Below, piece by piece: positions 23,840-33,261 of a stretch of 64,000 bases of DNA. The DNA comes from CBDDEH01 sp965226865 (GTDB lineage: Bacteria; Chloroflexota; Dehalococcoidia; Lucifugimonadales; JAGWBF01): assembly GCA_965226865.1 (NCBI GenBank), contig CBDDEH010000004.1, positions 1,364,001-1,428,000 of the forward strand. Reading direction: 5' to 3'. A program made the position numbers and the translations under genes. Numbering within the stretch: position 1 is the first letter of the stretch; each line of letters begins with the position of its first letter. The notes beneath the pieces are model-generated. The model was not told the DNA's origin and did not search any database. It saw only the letters and a program-made list of their open reading frames with translations.

Positions 23840-26800
23840 CTATGAGAAAGAGGCGATGTCCTGCTCTAGCTGGGCTATATCGCGCTCGCTCAGGTTGAAG
23901 TACTTGGCGTCCAGGTGGTGGACCACCAGGGCCGAGACCGCCGACTCCGGGTCCATCATGTAACCCTCGGTCAGCTCGACGTCGAGGTGGGACGAGACCT
24001 CGAGCAAACGGAAAAGCTGCTCCTGGTCCTCCAACCGGGGGCAGGCAGGATACCCGAAGGAGTATCGCCTGCCTCGATACTGGGTCCTGAACAGGTCCAG
24101 ATAGGTTATGCCAGCCGGATCGCCAAACCCCCACATCTGACGGATCTGCTGATGCAGGAGCTCGGCGAAGGCCTCCGCTCCCTCCAGGGCTAATGCCTGT
24201 AAGATATGGGAGTTAAGGAACTCCCCCTCCTCTTTCCACTTCTCAGCCAGGTCTCTTACCCCTGTCCCAATCGTGGTCACGAACAAGGCTATATAGTCCT
24301 TGTGGCCGGAGCCTTTGGGGAGGACATAGTCAGACAGGCTCAGGCCTTCTCGCTGGGTGTCGCGGCCGAAGTAGAACTTTTCCAGCACCGTCTCGCCGTC
24401 GGGCCCGTAAATCATCAACGACTGCCCGTCCGAGCTACAGGGGAAGAACTTGAAGACAGCGTCGGCGGTGATGTCCGGCCGAGCAAGCATCACGTCCTCC
24501 ACCTCGCGCACCGCGTCCCGCAGCTCCACCGCGGCGGGGTCCTCGGCCGCCAGTGCCTCGGCAAACCGGCCCTTGAATCCCAGGTGCCTCACGTAGAGCA
24601 TCTGTGGGTTGATGTAGGAGAATATCTTCGCCATGTCGTAGCCCCGCACCACGTGCAGACGCAGGTCCGGCGGATTGGGAATATCGAAGTCGTGGCGAAC
24701 CTTGGCCGGGGCAGCTTTTTTCGCTTCCTGCCCATCTTCGTCCGCTTTTCGAAGCCGGTCGTCTTCCAGCATCCGTTCCGTCTCGGCCTGGAGGGAGGCG
24801 GCAAGCCTCTCCCGTTCATCCGCCTCGACGATGTCGTTGGCCAACGCCAGCCCCGACATCGCGTCGGGTGCGTAGAACACCAACCCCTCGTATTCGGGCG
24901 CTATGCGTAAACGGGTAAACCGGTTCGACAGAGCAGCTCCTCCGACAAGGACCGGAGCGGAGATCCCGGCCTGCCGGAAATCCTGCATGGTTTCAACCAT
25001 CATCTGGGCCGACTTTACCAGCAGCCCTGAAAGGCCGATGATGTCCGGATTGTGCTTCTGGTACGCGTCGATCAGGTCCTGGGGTGGGACCTTGATACCA
25101 AGGTTGATCACTCTATACCCGTTGTTGGACAGGATGATCTCCACCAGGTTCTTACCGATGTCGTGTACGTCCCCTTTTACGGTCGCCAGAATCACCCGGC
25201 CCTTGCCAGCGTAGTCCAACTTGTCCATGTGGGGTTCAAGATGGGCTACGGCGAATTTCATCGCCTCGGCCGACTGCAACACCTCGGCCACGATCAACTC
25301 GTTGGCGTTGAACTGGCGGCCCACCTCGTCCATTCCGGCCATCAGCGGGCCGTTGATGACCTCCAGGGGCGTGCGGTCCTGTAGCGCCAGGTCCAGATCG
25401 CCAGCCAACCCCTCCTTGCTACCATCGATGATGGCAAGCGCGATCCGCTCGTCCAGAGGCAAGTTGCTCCGCTCTTCAGCGGTCGCCTTGGGAGCTCTGT
25501 CCCGAAAGTGGGCGGTGAAGGCGGCTATCGGATCGTCCCCCCTGTTCCAGATAAGGTCTTCGGCCAGCTTCCGTTCTTCTTCAGGTATGGAGGTGTACCG
25601 CTGCATCATCTCCGAGTTGACGATGGCCATGTCCAGCCCCGCCTGGACGCAGTGGTATAGAAAGACTGAGTTGAGCACCTCTCGGCCGGCAGGGGGCAGA
25701 CCGAAAGACACGTTGGAGACGCCCAGAATCGTCTTTGCCTGGGGCAGGGCCTCCTTGATGAGGCGAACACCCTCGATTGTTTCGACTCCCGACCCTATGT
25801 AGTTCCGGTCTCCGGTACCCGCCGGGAAGACTAGGGGGTCGAAGATAATATCCTCTATGGGAACACTGTATTTTTCCGTCAATATCTTGGCGGAACGCCT
25901 GGCAATCTCCAGCTTGCGCTGGCGGGTGACGGCCTGGGCCTGCTGCTTGTCCTCGTCGATACAACCTACCACCAGGGCTGCCCCGTAGCGCCGTGCCAGT
26001 GGCACCATAATCTCAAACCGGGCTTCTCCGTCCTCCAGGTTGATGGAGTTGATTACGGACTTGCCCTGAAGGCGTTTCAGCGCTTCTTCTATGACATTGG
26101 AGTCCGTCGAGTCTATCACTACGGGGGCCTTGACCTTCTTGGTCAGGATGTCCAGGAAGCCTATCACGTCTGCTTTTTCGTCCCGGTCCGGGTCCTGCAG
26201 ACACACGTCCAGCAGGTGCGCCCCGTTGCGTACCTGTCGCCGGCCTACCTCGGCGGCCTCCTCGATGGCGCCCTCAGCTATCAGCCGTTTGAATTTGCGG
26301 CTGCCCAGTACGTTAGTCCGCTCTCCCACTATTGCAGGGCGCACGTCTTCATCGACCACCAGCGCTTCGATCCCCGAGACCCTCGTCTCATGAGCATCGA
26401 CGGGATTGCGGGGAGGTTTTCCGCTGGCTAGCTCGGCCAGCAAGCGAATATGCTCCGGTTCGGTGCCACAGCAACCACCCACGACGTTCACCCATCCGGA
26501 CTCGACAAACCGCCCTACGGTGGCCGCCATCATTTCGGGCGTCTCGTTGTACTTGCCGTCTTCGTCGGGCAGCCCTGCGTTTGGCACGCTAGCCACTGGG
26601 AACCGGGACAGCGCGGACATGGTGCGGACGTGGTCGGTCATGAACTCGGGGCCCGTGGCGCAGTTGAAGCCTATCCACAGCAAATCTCGATGGGCCAGAG
26701 ACGTATAGAAAGCCTCGGCATCCTGCCCCGCCAGCGTAGTGCCCATGGCCTCGATGGTACCCTGCACTGCTACTGGTACCTGACGACCCATCTCGGCGAA

Positions 26801-27352
26801 GGCTCGATCTATCCCTTCCAGACCGGCCTTGATATTCAGCATGTCCTGGCCCGTCTCCAACAGGAGCACGTCCACCCCGCCCTCTATCAGGCCGGCTGCC
26901 TGCTCGTGATACGATGCGGCCAGATCATCAAAAGTAATCCCTCCGGTTACCGAGATGGTCTTGGTGGTGGGGCCCATCGAACCGGCGACGAAGCGGAGTT
27001 TGTCAGATGTGCTGGCGGCGTCGGCTACGTTTCGCGCCAGCCTGGCCGCTTCCACGTTGATCCGCCTGGCCTCGTGGGCCAGGTCGTACTCCGCCAGGAC
27101 CACTGCGGTAGCGCCGAAAGTGTCGGTCTCTATGATGTCTGCCCCCGCATCCAGAAAGCTTTGATGGATGTCGGCGATCACGTTGGGCCGGGTCAGTACC
27201 AGATATTCGTTGCATCCTTCGTATTGAGGGCCACCGAAATCCTCGGGCCCAAGGCCACGATTCTGGATCGAGGTGCCCATGGCGCCATCGACGACCAGTA
27301 TCCGCTCCCTGAGCAGCGCTTTTAGAGTATCTATTCTCTCGGTTTCGTTCAT
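23840..27352 (-). CDS. metH: Cobalamin-dependent methionine synthase
   Basis: 1170 residues; it transfers the methyl group of methyl-tetrahydrofolate to homocysteine through cobalamin. All four modules are present in order. The homocysteine-binding barrel (1 to about 320) has zinc Cys in GFNCATG and GGCCGTEPEHI (about 291). The pterin-binding barrel (about 335-600) contains IVGERTNVLGSRKF. The cap plus B12 domain has DVHDIGKNLV with the cobalt-ligand His at about 730. The C-terminal AdoMet activation domain (about 870-1170) has RYSFGYPACPRLEDQ. A Lys/Ala-rich linker lies between the B12 and activation domains. No cobalamin riboswitch is visible in the 145 bp upstream, which is shared with a divergent EVE gene. 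All key residues seen are intact. Confidence 0.97.
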   Translation of the reverse strand: MNETERIDTLKALLRERILVVDGAMGTSIQNRGLGPEDFGGPQYEGCNEYLVLTRPNVIADIHQSFLDAGADIIETDTFGATAVVLAEYDLAHEARRINVEAARLARNVADAASTSDKLRFVAGSMGPTTKTISVTGGITFDDLAASYHEQAAGLIEGGVDVLLLETGQDMLNIKAGLEGIDRAFAEMGRQVPVAVQGTIEAMGTTLAGQDAEAFYTSLAHRDLLWIGFNCATGPEFMTDHVRTMSALSRFPVASVPNAGLPDEDGKYNETPEMMAATVGRFVESGWVNVVGGCCGTEPEHIRLLAELASGKPPRNPVDAHETRVSGIEALVVDEDVRPAIVGERTNVLGSRKFKRLIAEGAIEEAAEVGRRQVRNGAHLLDVCLQDPDRDEKADVIGFLDILTKKVKAPVVIDSTDSNVIEEALKRLQGKSVINSINLEDGEARFEIMVPLARRYGAALVVGCIDEDKQQAQAVTRQRKLEIARRSAKILTEKYSVPIEDIIFDPLVFPAGTGDRNYIGSGVETIEGVRLIKEALPQAKTILGVSNVSFGLPPAGREVLNSVFLYHCVQAGLDMAIVNSEMMQRYTSIPEEERKLAEDLIWNRGDDPIAAFTAHFRDRAPKATAEERSNLPLDERIALAIIDGSKEGLAGDLDLALQDRTPLEVINGPLMAGMDEVGRQFNANELIVAEVLQSAEAMKFAVAHLEPHMDKLDYAGKGRVILATVKGDVHDIGKNLVEIILSNNGYRVINLGIKVPPQDLIDAYQKHNPDIIGLSGLLVKSAQMMVETMQDFRQAGISAPVLVGGAALSNRFTRLRIAPEYEGLVFYAPDAMSGLALANDIVEADERERLAASLQAETERMLEDDRLRKADEDGQEAKKAAPAKVRHDFDIPNPPDLRLHVVRGYDMAKIFSYINPQMLYVRHLGFKGRFAEALAAEDPAAVELRDAVREVEDVMLARPDITADAVFKFFPCSSDGQSLMIYGPDGETVLEKFYFGRDTQREGLSLSDYVLPKGSGHKDYIALFVTTIGTGVRDLAEKWKEEGEFLNSHILQALALEGAEAFAELLHQQIRQMWGFGDPAGITYLDLFRTQYRGRRYSFGYPACPRLEDQEQLFRLLEVSSHLDVELTEGYMMDPESAVSALVVHHLDAKYFNLSERDIAQLEQDIASFS

Positions 27353-27497
27353 AGGACTCAGCTATAACTATAGCATAGGTGGGTATGCATGTATTTCAAG
27401 GATCCCGGCGGCCACTTCCTCGATATCAAAACCTATTGATGTGTTAGAATGAGATTGGCTTAGATAGCCATTAAAAACATAGAGACGAGACCCGACC

Positions 27498-28049
27498 ATG
27501 CCCAAAAACTACTGGATGCTCGTTACCAATCTGGAGAACTTTCACATCACGCGGGACCTGGGATTCAATGTCCAAGGGCTCAAGGGACAGCACAAGAAAA
27601 AGGTACAACGCTTAGAACCCGGCGACCGCATCCTATACTATGTAACGGGCGAGCGCTGCTTCGCGGCAATAGCTACAGTTGCCTCCAAGTACTTCGAGGA
27701 CTCCAAGCCGGTCTGGAAGAACGAAGGCACCAGCGGATGGCCCTACCGCGTGCGCATTCAACCCGACCTGGTCTTGGACGATGAACAGTTCATGGACGCC
27801 CATCAGATCGCACCCAGGATGGACCACGTGCGCAAGTGGGCGCCTGAGGACTGGTATATGGCCTTTCTCGTGAACTTCCTGCACATCATTCCCAAAAAGG
27901 ACCTCCAGCTAATTGAGCACGAGATGAGGAAGCTCAGGCCCCGGCGCGTCCGACGTCCCGATCAGGCTAAGCCGGGTGGTCGTCGCGACGGTGCGCGTCA
28001 GGTCGGGCGTCCGTCACGGTCGCCGACGCCCGCCGACACCGGCGCATAG
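27498..28049 (+). CDS. EVE-domain protein
   Basis: 183 residues. The EVE/PUA-like fold spans about 1-150: NYWMLVTNLENFHITRDLGF, KKVQRLEPGDRILYYVTG, FAAIATVASKYFEDS, WPYRVRIQPDLVLDD and a final NFLHIIPKKDLQLIEHEM. EVE domains bind modified bases in DNA or RNA. The Arg/Pro-rich tail (about 155-183) is low complexity and may be a nucleic-acid contact or disordered end. It lies divergent to metH and convergent with queG. The target modification is unknown. Confidence 0.88.
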   Translation: MPKNYWMLVTNLENFHITRDLGFNVQGLKGQHKKKVQRLEPGDRILYYVTGERCFAAIATVASKYFEDSKPVWKNEGTSGWPYRVRIQPDLVLDDEQFMDAHQIAPRMDHVRKWAPEDWYMAFLVNFLHIIPKKDLQLIEHEMRKLRPRRVRRPDQAKPGGRRDGARQVGRPSRSPTPADTGA

Positions 28050-28058
28050 CTATCCTGC

Positions 28059-29186
28059 TCACGCCCTCGCTGGCTCTTTATCCTCCGGCAATGCCGCTCT
28101 GATTTCGTCGGCTACTTGAGGGTCCCCTTCAGAACCTAGAGCTTCCGCCAGCGCTTGGGCGGCTTCGGTACCGCCAAGTCGGCCCAGGGCCCAGGCCGCG
28201 TGGCCACGGACGAGAGGCTGAGAGTTTCCGAGGCCTACAACTAGGGCTGGCACCGCAGTTGGATCCCCACTGTTTCCAAGGCCCACGCATGCGTTGCGCT
28301 GTAGGCCAACCAGCTTGGCCCGCTTCACAGGGCTGTTGCGAAAGCGCTCCCTGAACTCTTCTTCCGTCATTTCAAGAATAGCCTCCAGATCCAGGGTGGA
28401 AAACCGCTTTTTGGTGAACGCTTTCTCGCGCGACGGCTTGGCCTTGCGGTTAACGGGGCAAACGTCCTGGCAGATGTCGCATCCGAAAACCCAGTCGAAC
28501 ATCAACGGACGCAGCTCCACGGGGATCGGACCCCGATTCTCGATGGTCAGGTACGAGATGCATTTCGTGTTGTCTATGACATATGGGGCTACTATCGCGC
28601 CCGTGGGGCAGTCGACGATACACTGCGCACATTCCCCGCAGGTCTTCTTCAGGGGCCGATCAGCCTCCAGCTCCAGGTCTGTAATCACCTGCCCCAGAAA
28701 AATCCAGGAGCCGTGGGAGGAAGACAGGATGTTGGTGTTCTTGCCGAACCAGCCGATGCCCGCCCTCTGGGCCACCGCCCTGTCCAACATCGGCCCGTCA
28801 TCCACGTACCACCTCGCCCTCACAGGCCGGTCGAGGCGCCGGGACAGGCCCTCGACAAATGCCTTCAGACGGTCTTTCATGACCTTGTGGTAGTCATCTC
28901 CCCAGGCATAGCGCGCTACCTTGCCCGGCCCACTGTCTTGCCCGTCGGCGTAGTAGCTCATGCCCACCGCGATAATCGACCTCGCGCCCGGCAGCAGGCC
29001 CTGGGGATCGCATCCTCTGATCACCCTCGACTCGGTGTACCATGGAAGGCCGTCCATCAGCCCCGCCTTGACGCGCTCCAAGGTGACGGCTTGGTGGTCG
29101 GCAAAGCCATCGGCAGAGGTCACCCCCACCAGGTCGAAGCCCATCTCCCTGGCATAATCTTTGACCTTACCTTTCAGTTCGCCCAT
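28059..29186 (-). CDS. queG: Epoxyqueuosine reductase
   Basis: I start at ATG 29186 (GELKGKVKDYAREMGFDLVG), giving 375 residues, the usual family length; the 52-residue upstream extension has no homology feel. The N-terminal cobalamin-binding part contains RYAWGDDYHKVMKDRL and RWYVDDGPMLDRAVAQRAGI. Two [4Fe-4S] clusters follow: CGECAQCIVDCPTGAI and CDICQDVCPVNRK. The C-terminus carries HEAT-like repeats (VVGLGNSQPLVRGHAAWALG). The enzyme performs the last step of queuosine synthesis in tRNA and needs cobalamin, as does metH nearby. Confidence 0.95.
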   Translation of the reverse strand: MGELKGKVKDYAREMGFDLVGVTSADGFADHQAVTLERVKAGLMDGLPWYTESRVIRGCDPQGLLPGARSIIAVGMSYYADGQDSGPGKVARYAWGDDYHKVMKDRLKAFVEGLSRRLDRPVRARWYVDDGPMLDRAVAQRAGIGWFGKNTNILSSSHGSWIFLGQVITDLELEADRPLKKTCGECAQCIVDCPTGAIVAPYVIDNTKCISYLTIENRGPIPVELRPLMFDWVFGCDICQDVCPVNRKAKPSREKAFTKKRFSTLDLEAILEMTEEEFRERFRNSPVKRAKLVGLQRNACVGLGNSGDPTAVPALVVGLGNSQPLVRGHAAWALGRLGGTEAAQALAEALGSEGDPQVADEIRAALPEDKEPARA

Positions 29187-29555
29187 GAACCTGACTATTA
29201 TGCCATACGCAACGTCAACTCCGCGGCTGGCAGTCGCGGTCGAATCCGGGCCACCGAGAATCCGTGCCGATAGCCATGCCGGTTTGCCTCGGAAACGGGT
29301 TTCAGGTAGCCTCACCACACGGTACCCGTTATAATGCGACATGCCTTCCTATATCGACATCAAACGCCAGAACGGTTGCAGATAGTCCCGCTCTGGTTCG
29401 TCCGCCTGAGGCGGATCACCATGAGCGGTGCAAAGGTACCAATCCGCTCACCCTGAGCTCTGTCGAAGGGGGCCGTGGGGATGGTTGAAGGGTTTATGAG
29501 CCGACAGGCTCGCGATAGGCAGAATTAGTTACAACGGAAAGAGAAGGAGTCCCAT
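29187..29555. other. Intergenic region with two palindromic repeats
   Basis: No gene is visible. It contains CCCGCTCTGGTTCGTCCGCC followed by TGAGGCGGATCACCATGAGC (29388-29428) and CCGCTCACCCTGAGCTC (29444-29470), both of the REP-like family. GAGAAGGAGTCCCAT precedes the peroxiredoxin ATG. Confidence 0.55.
29388..29470. repeat. Two palindromic repeats, one carrying a TCCGCCTGAGGCGGA core
   Basis: The TCCGCCTGAGGCGGA palindrome is nested inside CCGCTC...GAGCGG arms. Related nested forms are at 42571-42600 and 45910-45952. Confidence 0.65.
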
Positions 29556-30020
29556 ATGCCACTCCAGGTTGGTGACAAAGCGCCGGAGTTCTCGTTGCCG
29601 GCCTCAACGGGTGAGACCATAGCCCTCAAGGACCTCAGGGGTAAGAAAGTAGTGCTCTATTTCTACCCAAAGGACAACACGCCAGGCTGCACAAAGGAGG
29701 CATGCGGGTTCCGAGACGCCAACGATGGGCTGAAAAAGGCTGGGGCAGTAGTCCTGGGAGTGAGCGACGACAGGATCAGGACCCATGAGAAATTCGTCAG
29801 GCAACACCGTCTGAACTTCCCCCTACTTTCCGACGAGGAGAAGAAGGTATCCAACTTGTACGAGACCTGGGGAGAGAAGAGCATGTACGGGCGGGCCTAC
29901 ATGGGCATGTACCGGATGACCTTCCTCATAGACGAGAACGGCACGATTCAAAAGATCTGGCCCAAGGTCAAGGCCGACGGCCACGCCAAGGAGGTCCTGG
30001 AAGCGATCGGGGCCGCCTAA
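29556..30020 (+). CDS. bcp: Thiol peroxidase (peroxiredoxin Q / Bcp)
   Basis: 154 residues behind AGAAGGAGT. It reduces hydroperoxides using thioredoxin. The peroxidatic motif is KDNTPGCTKEACGF, with catalytic Cys45 and resolving Cys50, the usual Bcp pair. FPLLSDEEKKVSNLYETWG and MYRMTFLIDENGTIQKIW complete the fold. A second peroxiredoxin follows 34 bp downstream in the same direction; in it the residue aligned with Cys45 is encoded by UGA. Likely one transcript with the downstream genes. Confidence 0.95.
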   Translation: MPLQVGDKAPEFSLPASTGETIALKDLRGKKVVLYFYPKDNTPGCTKEACGFRDANDGLKKAGAVVLGVSDDRIRTHEKFVRQHRLNFPLLSDEEKKVSNLYETWGEKSMYGRAYMGMYRMTFLIDENGTIQKIWPKVKADGHAKEVLEAIGAA

Positions 30021-30054
30021 CGACCTAATATTTATAAGAAAAGAGGAGTTTCAT

Positions 30055-30531
30055 ATGGCATCTGATGTTGGACAGCCAGCCCCCGATTTCACACTTGTGG
30101 ACAGCACCGGTGAAAACGTCACCCTCAGTCAGTATCGTGACAACAAAAACGTGGTCCTGTCCTTCCACGTCTTCGATTTCACAGGCGGTTGAACGATACA
30201 GGTAGCCTCGTTCAGCCGGCAGAACGCCGCGTTCGAGGAGATGAATGCCCAGGTCTTGGGCATCAGCACTGATAGTCGACACTCCCATAAGGTGTATGCA
30301 GACAGCCTGGGAGGAGTAGCCTATCCTCTATTGTCCGACTTCCACCCTCACGGCGAGATGGCCAGGTCCTACGGCCTTTGGAACGACAAAACAGGAACGC
30401 CCATCAGAGGTATCGTTATCGTCGACAAAGACGGAATAATCCGCTACAGGAAAGAATACCCCTTTCCGCCCGGTGGGCTCCCCGACGCCCATGACGTGCT
30501 GTCAGAGATGGACAAACTGGGCCTATCCTGA
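30055..30531 (+). CDS. Candidate selenocysteine peroxiredoxin (UGA at peroxidatic Cys)
   Basis: ATG 30055 follows AGAGGAGTTTCAT. The frame reads SDVGQPAPDFTLVDSTGE, VVLSFHVFDFTGG, then UGA at codon 46 (30190-30192), then TIQVASFSRQNAAFEEMNAQ, VLGISTDSRHSHKVYADS and FPPGGLPDAHDVLSEM to TGA 30529 (158 codons). No other stop or frameshift is present. The Prx motif is T-x-x-C; here it is T-G-G-UGA, so UGA sits exactly at the peroxidatic position (Cys45 in the adjacent bcp). An imperfect hairpin follows (30206-30238). Selenocysteine insertion is the simplest reading; a C-to-stop mutation is the alternative. selA, selB and tRNA-Sec are not in the window. Confidence 0.75.
30206..30238 (+). promoter_or_regulatory. 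SECIS-like hairpin after UGA 30190
   Basis: Outer stem CCTCG/CGAGG (30206-30210, 30234-30238), inner stem CGGC/GCCG (30217-30220, 30226-30229), and loop AGAAC with G at loop position 2. The loop lies 28 nt past the UGA, within the usual spacing of bacterial SECIS elements. Confidence 0.5.
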
Positions 30532-30548
30532 ATACGGCAAGACCAAAA

Positions 30549-31385
30549 GTGGCAACAACTCCGAGAGGTAGATTTCAGGAGGGCGACCTGGCGGTCCTGG
30601 TGGACCGGAAGGGCCGAAAGTACCTGGTTACTCTGGCCAAGGGAGAAGTCTTTTTCTCCCACGGGGGCGGCCTGGCCCATGACGAGATCATCGGACAGGA
30701 TCAAGGCACCTGGTATCAGGCCAGCCACGGCCAGAATCTATTGGCCTTCAAACCTACCCTCAGCGATTATCTTGTCAAGATGCCCCGGAGCAGCCAGATC
30801 ATCTATCCAAAGGACCTGGGATATGTCCTGACCAAGGCCGACGTGTTCCCCGGTGCGACGGTGGTAGAGGCCGGGCTGGGTTCTGGCACCATGACGGCGG
30901 CCTTGCTGAGGGCCGTGGGCTCCACCGGGACGGTGACGACCTACGAGGTCAGAGACGACATGGTGGTCATGGGCATGGACAACCTAAAGAGGATAACCCC
31001 GGACATGTCCAACCACACACTGAAGCGCCAGGACATCTACCTGGGCATCGACGAAGTGGAAGTTGACCGCGTGATCCTTGATGTCCCGGAACCCTGGCAC
31101 GTCGTACAGTCGGCGGCCCAGTCCCTCGTATTGGGAGGCGTCTTCGCCAGCTTCCTACCCACCACTGGTCAGGTGCAGCAACTGGTCCAGGCTCTTGTCG
31201 ATGACACCAGATTCCAGATGGTAGAGACGGCCGAGTTGCTGGAGCGGCCGTGGAGCGTGACCAACAGGAGCATGCGCCCGGCCCACCGGATGGTGGCCCA
31301 CACCGGCTTCATGACGACGGCCAGGAGGTCCCACCCGAAGGGCAAAGCCCCCGATGCCCTGGAGGGGGAGAGCCAAGATGGATAG
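30549..31385 (+). CDS. trmI: tRNA (adenine-N1)-methyltransferase
   Basis: 278 residues from a GTG. An N-terminal beta domain (FQEGDLAVLVDRKGRKYLVT) is followed by a Rossmann methyltransferase. YPKDLGYVLTKADVFPGATV and VEAGLGSGTMTAALLRAVG form the AdoMet-binding loop, VDRVILDVPEPWHVV the DxPxPW motif, and FLPTTGQVQQLVQAL plus ETAELLERPWSV the rest of the TrmI/Trm61 fold. It methylates A58 in the T-loop of tRNA. The last codons overlap the next gene by 8 bp. Confidence 0.94.
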   Translation: MATTPRGRFQEGDLAVLVDRKGRKYLVTLAKGEVFFSHGGGLAHDEIIGQDQGTWYQASHGQNLLAFKPTLSDYLVKMPRSSQIIYPKDLGYVLTKADVFPGATVVEAGLGSGTMTAALLRAVGSTGTVTTYEVRDDMVVMGMDNLKRITPDMSNHTLKRQDIYLGIDEVEVDRVILDVPEPWHVVQSAAQSLVLGGVFASFLPTTGQVQQLVQALVDDTRFQMVETAELLERPWSVTNRSMRPAHRMVAHTGFMTTARRSHPKGKAPDALEGESQDG

Positions 31386-31953
31386 GCAGAGCACGCTGGA
31401 GCTCATCGACGAGTTCGTTAAGACCGACATGCTGAAGAAACACCTGTTGGCTGTCGAAGCGGCGATGAGGGCCTATGCACGCAAGTTCGGGAAGGACGAG
31501 GAGGAGTGGGGCATCGCCGGGCTGCTCCATGACTACGACTGGGAGGCCGTGCCCACGCCCGAGGAGCACCCCATCTACGGGGCCAACATTCTCAAAGAGC
31601 AGGGCTACCCCGAGCACATAGTCCGGGCGGTCCTGACCCACGCAGACCACGCCGGCATACCCAGGGAAAGCCTGTTGGAGCACACAGTCTACGCTGTCGA
31701 CGAGCTGTCGGGCTTCATCCGGGCTGTGGCCCTGGTGAGGCCAAGCAAAAGCCTGGACGACCTGACACCCAAGTCCGTCAGAAAGAAGATGAAGGACAAG
31801 GCCTTCGCCAGGGACGTGAACCGGGACGACATCACCCGCGGCGCCGAGGAGCTGGGCGTGGACCTGGACCAGCACATCTCCTTCGTCATCGACAGCCTCA
31901 AACCCGTGGCAGGCGAGCTGGGGCTGAATAGCGGTGCCACAACACCGTCCTAA
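31378..31953 (+). CDS. HD-domain hydrolase-like protein
   Basis: 191 residues; ATG 31378 after GGAGGGGGAGAG overlaps the trmI end, so the two are co-translated. HLLAVEAAMRAYARKFG, WGIAGLLHDYDWEAVPTPEE, HPIYGANILKEQGYPEHI and AVLTHADHAG show the H...HD...H/D metal-binding pattern of HD phosphohydrolases (hydrolase of YfbR/HDIG type). The substrate is probably a nucleotide but cannot be deduced. Confidence 0.88.
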   Translation: MDRQSTLELIDEFVKTDMLKKHLLAVEAAMRAYARKFGKDEEEWGIAGLLHDYDWEAVPTPEEHPIYGANILKEQGYPEHIVRAVLTHADHAGIPRESLLEHTVYAVDELSGFIRAVALVRPSKSLDDLTPKSVRKKMKDKAFARDVNRDDITRGAEELGVDLDQHISFVIDSLKPVAGELGLNSGATTPS

Positions 31954-31984
31954 CCGACCTCATTGTCCTTTCTGGCACCATACC

Positions 31985-33214
31985 TCACTCGAGCAGCATC
32001 TCCTCCCACCTCAGGGCCTGGTGGGGGTAGCGGCCCTCCATGAGGGGGGTGTGCAGCGGAGTACGCAGAGGCACGGGTAGCTTCTCCAACATGTCTCGCA
32101 GCTCCTGGTTGCGCCGGAAGCCCCACAGGTCGGGCGAGCCGACTCCCTTGCCCTGGACCAGCACCTTGAAGTCGCCCATGCCGCCCGGACGGGCGATATC
32201 CACCATGGCCATCCTGTTGGAGTCCATCTCCCTCTGCGCGAGTCCGGCCCCGGCTAGGCGCTTTATAAGCTCCTGAAGGCCCAGATTATTCAAAACCTCT
32301 CGCTGACTGGTCAGCCCAACGGTCTCGATGCCGTCGCGTTCCCCATACTCCACCACGGCTGTAAAGTCGACGTGAGCCGTCATGTCCTGCTGGCCGATGC
32401 GACTGTAATGGTCGTCGGTCTGGACGTGCTTGTAGAAGCAGGTCAAGGTGCCTCTGGTACGAGCAGGGGAGTACAGCTCATGGGCAGGGTGACCGTAATC
32501 CACGGTCAGAACGAATCCCCTTTCCAAAGCCTGCGAAACGCTGTCCAGCCACGGCCCGATACCCAGGTTCACCTCGGTGGTAAATCCGTCCGGCAGGGAA
32601 GGGATTATGGGAGCGAGTCTCTCATATAACGCGGGGGTCGAGGGCGCTTCCAGGACCTCAATCAGATGTCCGTCGTCGAGAGTTATGTAAATCTCGCGCA
32701 GGGAGCCCTTCTCCAGCTTCACCCGGTGCACCGGGAAGGAGTCCAGCAGCTCGTTGGACAGGACCAGGCCCTTTAGCCCCTTGGCTGGAATGTCCTGGCT
32801 TAAAGAGCGGGATACACTCTCCCTTAACGGCCCCTCCAGTTGGGATTCCACACCCTCACCCACGGACCGGTCGACACAGATATACTCGATAGATTCCTGG
32901 AAGTCTGCGGGAAGATGGGCGCTGTAGCCGATAAAGTCATGGCAAAGCAGGCCGTTGCCGGCCCCTAGTTCCAGTATCTGGAAGGGCTGAGGGTGGCCCA
33001 GCGTCTGCCACATCTGAAACGCCTGCACGCAAAGCAGGGCTCCGAAAGCGGGATGAGCACTGGGTGCCGTGTAGAAGTCTCCGGCGGGGCCTACGTTCTC
33101 GGCGTTGGAGTAATAGCCACTGTCGGGCCAGTACAGCGCGGTCTCCATGAACTCGGCGAAGGTGATCTTCCCCTTCGATTCGATCCGCCTGAAGACTTCT
33201 TGCTGCGCGCTCAC
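31985..33214 (-). CDS. MidA/NDUFAF7-like SAM-dependent methyltransferase
   Basis: About 409 residues from GTG 33214 (SAQQEVFRRIESKGKITFAE). A longer GTG start at 33286 falls inside dispersed repeat copy 9 and is unlikely. Family motifs: ITFAEFMETALYWPDSGYYS, the AdoMet loop ILELGAGNGLLCHDFI, LSNELLDSFPVHRV, FVLTVDYGHPAHELYSPART and TCFYKHVQTDDHYSRIGQQD MTAHVDF. Homologues methylate an Arg in respiratory complex I subunit NuoD/NDUFS2 or have unknown bacterial targets. It is convergent with the HD gene. Confidence 0.92.
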   Translation of the reverse strand: MSAQQEVFRRIESKGKITFAEFMETALYWPDSGYYSNAENVGPAGDFYTAPSAHPAFGALLCVQAFQMWQTLGHPQPFQILELGAGNGLLCHDFIGYSAHLPADFQESIEYICVDRSVGEGVESQLEGPLRESVSRSLSQDIPAKGLKGLVLSNELLDSFPVHRVKLEKGSLREIYITLDDGHLIEVLEAPSTPALYERLAPIIPSLPDGFTTEVNLGIGPWLDSVSQALERGFVLTVDYGHPAHELYSPARTRGTLTCFYKHVQTDDHYSRIGQQDMTAHVDFTAVVEYGERDGIETVGLTSQREVLNNLGLQELIKRLAGAGLAQREMDSNRMAMVDIARPGGMGDFKVLVQGKGVGSPDLWGFRRNQELRDMLEKLPVPLRTPLHTPLMEGRYPHQALRWEEMLLE

Positions 33215-33261
33215 CTCTATATTGTAGCGAAATAACAGAGGGGGCCAACTGGCCCCCTCAA

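Noticed and set aside
27353..27497. Cobalamin riboswitch upstream of metH
   Set aside because: No B12-box-like sequence or suitable fold seen in the short divergent intergenic region.
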